Origin: Siphonodentalium dalli
Lineage: Eukaryota > Mollusca > Scaphopoda > Gadilida > Siphonodentaliidae
DNA length: 64,000 nt
Reading direction: 5' to 3'
Assembly (NCBI GenBank): GCA_032622095.1
Contig: CP136061.1
Span: forward strand, 193,258,369-193,322,368
The notes under the pieces are model-generated. The model saw nothing but the letters and a program-made list of their open reading frames with translations. It searched no databases and had not been told where the DNA came from. Shown here one piece after another: positions 61,270 through 64,000 of the stretch. Numbering within the stretch: the stretch's first letter is position 1; each line of letters opens with the position of its first letter. Position numbers and translations under genes: made by a program.

Positions 61270-61520
61270 AGTGTTGAAACTTCGGGCGCCCAAAACTTGG
61301 CGCCAGGCGAGATATTTTCCGACACTCCGATACAAAATGTTGCAGAAATTGTTTGCTCTGCACAGGGGGGGGGGGGGGGGGGGTCGCGGAATTTTTTTAC
61401 ATATATAGGGCGAAAAAAATGTTTTTGCCCCTCTCGGGGACCCACCACCCCTCTACCTGCATTTTTTTCCATCCAATTTTTGGGACCCACCCCCAAAATC
61501 TTACAAAAAACATAAACTAT
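61270..61520. repeat. G/C-run repeat (gggcgcccaaaac family)
   Basis: It contains cttcgggcgcccaaaacttg, a G19 run (61365-61383), then gggacccaccacccc and tttttgggacccacccccaa. Related sequence is at 50462-51015, 63640-63800 and the right edge (63970-64000, cttcgggcgcccgaga). Confidence 0.5.
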
Positions 61521-61924
61521 AAACCAAATCATAGCCTAGCAAAGAATTGTTCCGTTTCTTATTATTTAATACTATTCCCAGCATTTTAATTAACCTCTAA
61601 ACTGCTCTAAAGGGAGATAATTCTATTAGTATAAAATGTGAAAATGCTAAATGCATGCACTTAAAAACATTGGGCATAAATGCCATAAAACATAATAATT
61701 ATGAGGTAATACATGTCCTGATATCCTCAATAACTCCATATTCTTTTATATAACAATAGTATAAGATGTTTTAGAGCCAAGGTCCAATAGTAATACTGTA
61801 GTAATAGGGGTAGAACAAATTTCATCTCCCCTATTTCTGTGATATATATCTGCACATGGGTATGATGGGACCCAAGGAAAGTCACACTCACAGCAGCACA
61901 GTCTAAATACATGTATGTAATGTC

Positions 61925-62200
61925 ATGTTGGTGTGCAGATTGACATATACCAATATCAGTGAAGAATTGGTAGTATTATTAACTTATTATCAGAGTATAA
62001 AGTTTAGTTTAAAGCCAGCGGAGATATCCAAGCCATGGTCACCTTGTACAAACTGTCAGTATACATGTGGGTGCCCCCTGTGCAATGTGGTTTACTGGAC
62101 GTATCACATGGAAACCCATTATAAGAACAAGCATCCTGGATCAGACTGTCCAGTTATGATATGTGACTCTGAGAAAATTCGCATGAAGAGAGTTGCATAG
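61925..62200 (+). CDS. Short ORF with zinc-finger-like CxxC/H pattern
   Basis: The 91-codon ORF contains SPCTNCQYTCGCPLCNVVYW then TYHMETHYKNKHPGSDCP. The Cys pairs followed by H-x3-H-x4-H resemble a small zinc-binding module, and YW-x-Y-x3-H patterns occur in transposon-encoded proteins. No start context, splice partner or known family could be assigned, so it may be an exon or a transposon fragment on the strand opposite to ATR. Confidence 0.3.
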   Translation: MLVCRLTYTNISEELVVLLTYYQSIKFSLKPAEISKPWSPCTNCQYTCGCPLCNVVYWTYHMETHYKNKHPGSDCPVMICDSEKIRMKRVA

Positions 62201-62612
62201 ATTACCTGTGCAGTTTGATCCAGGTTAGTATGATTTATAATTAGTTTCAAGAACAAAGTTCATATTAGTCATGTTTATATTCTAGCTTTATGTTGCATAT
62301 GGAATAAGTTGAGACTTTAATACCAAAAGCTACTTTTATAGTTACATTGCTCTATCCTGCTATATTCTAAATTGAATATCAAAGCAACCAATAATGAACA
62401 AGCAACTAATAATTACAACACCATATGTATTGGCAGTCAAATAACCGAAGATGGTAATCATTTCATAATTATGCTTATTTGCAAGCATTGTCGACTGATC
62501 GTGTCTGAGCATATAATTATGTTATAACAGTAAACAAATTTGTCAAAAGTAATCGCAAAATTCATCACAGAATTCATCAATATAAACTCAGCTTTATATT
62601 TTGTTCAAACCC

Positions 62613-63360
62613 TTAACTCTTTCGCTGCCACCCCGCCACACAAACATACTCCCCAGTGCCAAGCATTCTGGGTGTAAATACAAGTATTTTATGTATATGT
62701 GGGTAATGCAATGACTATCGGGTAATTATCGGTGTATTTAGTTGAAACTTCAAATGTGGGTATATATCACAATGACCTATCACCTGCCCTGACGTGGAGA
62801 CCCATTCAAGGTCAAAGCCTTTGGGTCACGTGCCATTGGCGGCCATCTTGGATTTGCTTTAATTTATGTTTTTCGGTAATTTTTTTCAATTCATATATGA
62901 TTAAATGTTTGTTTTTTGTTCTATTGTTCTATCCCATTAATTAATGCTTCACCAGTTAATCATATTCCGCCTACTATTCCGTATTTTTCACCGACCTCAT
63001 TCCGACAGAATTTTTGGACGCTAAACTGATCAGCAGAAAGGAGGCCGCCAAGTCAATTATGATGTTTATTTTCCTCTCATATATCGCATCCCATGCACCA
63101 AAAGTTAATTTGTCAATGGTATATTCTGGCTCGGACTGTACTCATAGAACTTCAGGAGTAGCATGACTTTGACTGACCTTTCTTCTAAATTGTCAGCGCA
63201 CACCAGCACTCTGCATAAAATAAATGAACCCCCGTTGTAATGCAACAAAACAATATAATTACGACCCGTAAACCAGGTGCACCCCCGAACTCGCATAAAT
63301 GCGTATTTGGCAGCGACTGGGTAACTCGCATTTATGCGAGCTTGGCATCGAAAGAGTTAA
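62613..63360. mobile_element. TTAA-flanked MITE with TTAACTCTTTCG termini
   Basis: The ends TTAACTCTTTCGCTGCCA and TTGGCATCGAAAGAGTTAA are inverted with one mismatch plus a small offset. Near the right end is a hairpin with arms aactcgcataaatgcg and cgcatttatgcgag (63287-63341). No transposase. Confidence 0.75.
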
Positions 63361-64000
63361 AGGGATACACATGTGTATATACTAGTATATAGCTATAACA
63401 TACACTTTGACATCCAATTGAAAGGCTATCTTGGATACGCATATTATAAATGTTTGTTCTTGTGTTTGTTATATGATTTGTTTATATATATATATAATAT
63501 ATCTTTCATCCGTCGAAATCTGGTACATTCATTTTGACATACATCAGCATACATACACCCCTAAATGGTAGTTAGTTCTGGTTAGTATGTTTTAAATAGC
63601 CTAGTGTGTCATATGGTTGATATTAACAGATTACATGAGCAAAAAAAACAGTGATTTTAAGTGGAGGAAAAAAATTGCATTTTTGGCCATTTACGCATTT
63701 TTTTCGAGTCCAAATGACCCACCCACGCCCGCCCTATATATGGAATTTTTGTGCGCGACCCCCCCCCCCCCCCCCCCCTCTGCCTGGCGAAAAATAGCCC
63801 GCGGGCCTTCATCTCGGGATGTTGGATTCACCCCTTGCATGGCTATACATATCGCGTGGAATACCAAATTGAAGTCATTTCAACCCACAGTTAAAAAAAA
63901 CTATACGTTTGAGTAATGTAAAACATGTAAACTGCTGTATTTGCGTGCACGTTAGCATTATTCAGTGCGGAATCTTCGGGCGCCCGAGACAAATGGCGCC

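Noticed and set aside
63178-63210. A 33-nt micro-exon on the minus strand (acceptor tatgcag, donor GAAAG|gtcagt) in a phase that would fit the first visible ATR exon
   Set aside because: It lies inside a TTAA MITE, encodes only VLVCADNLEE, and I cannot match it to ATR. The phase fit has a one-in-three chance.

Overview
The window is eukaryotic, AT-rich, intron-dominated DNA. It looks like a marine mollusc, most likely a bivalve of scallop type. That guess rests on repeat style: many 'pearl'-like elements with tandem cores of roughly 110-170 bp, (ACGGACGG)n microsatellites and terminal hairpins, plus abundant foldback MITEs. It is inference, because no species-diagnostic gene was seen.

The only host gene I can support is on the minus strand: a central piece of ATR, the PIKK-family DNA-damage checkpoint kinase. 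I found 17 exons between 59070 and 1961. All have GT/AG borders in compatible phases, and together they read as the HEAT-repeat and UME part of ATR (about 570 codons without the repeat discussed next). The promoter, the N-terminus and the FAT/kinase/FATC region lie outside the window. No rRNA, tRNA, snRNA, CRISPR array or bacterial-type operon was seen.

The most striking feature is at 30995-32701. The ATR exon just before the UME domain ends with a splice donor (ATG|GTAAGT), and this exon/intron junction has been amplified into a 51-bp (17-codon) minisatellite of 33 copies. The array stays open in the ATR frame for all 33 copies. Sixteen of the 32 extra junctions keep GTAAGT, nine are ATAAGT, seven are ATAGGT, and the array ends with GTACGT. 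Every donor lies in the same phase, so ATR could splice normally at the first donor or carry up to 32 extra 17-residue units without a frameshift.

The introns are a transposon graveyard:
- a hAT element (4956-7938) with a perfect 8-bp target duplication and a nested PIF/Harbinger-type element (5381-7050) carrying an unrecognised ORF;
- a second hAT-like copy (13969-14954) inside a larger TIR element (12511-17724);
- two related Harbinger-type elements, 26365-27662 (TTA duplication) and 45669-51609 (TAA duplication); the longer one has a decayed coding region and a pearl-like insertion whose exact ends can be read by comparison with the shorter copy;
- TTAA-flanked MITEs with internal hairpins (9201-10058, 18065-18315, 23048-23214, 28091-28350, 34186-34964, 55303-55545, 62613-63360);
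- ZBED/hAT remnants at about 21629-22600 and 36646-37676;
- a 225/231-bp tandem array with conserved short ORFs (38217-39540);
- several long palindromes, some within 45 bp of ATR exons.

Intron stretches not listed (for example 8165-9200, 10430-11100, 20100-20700, 23215-24170, 24500-25430, 25570-26360, 28351-29020, 32702-33080, 37680-38210, 54660-55110, 55950-57200, 60120-61260) hold nothing I can name.
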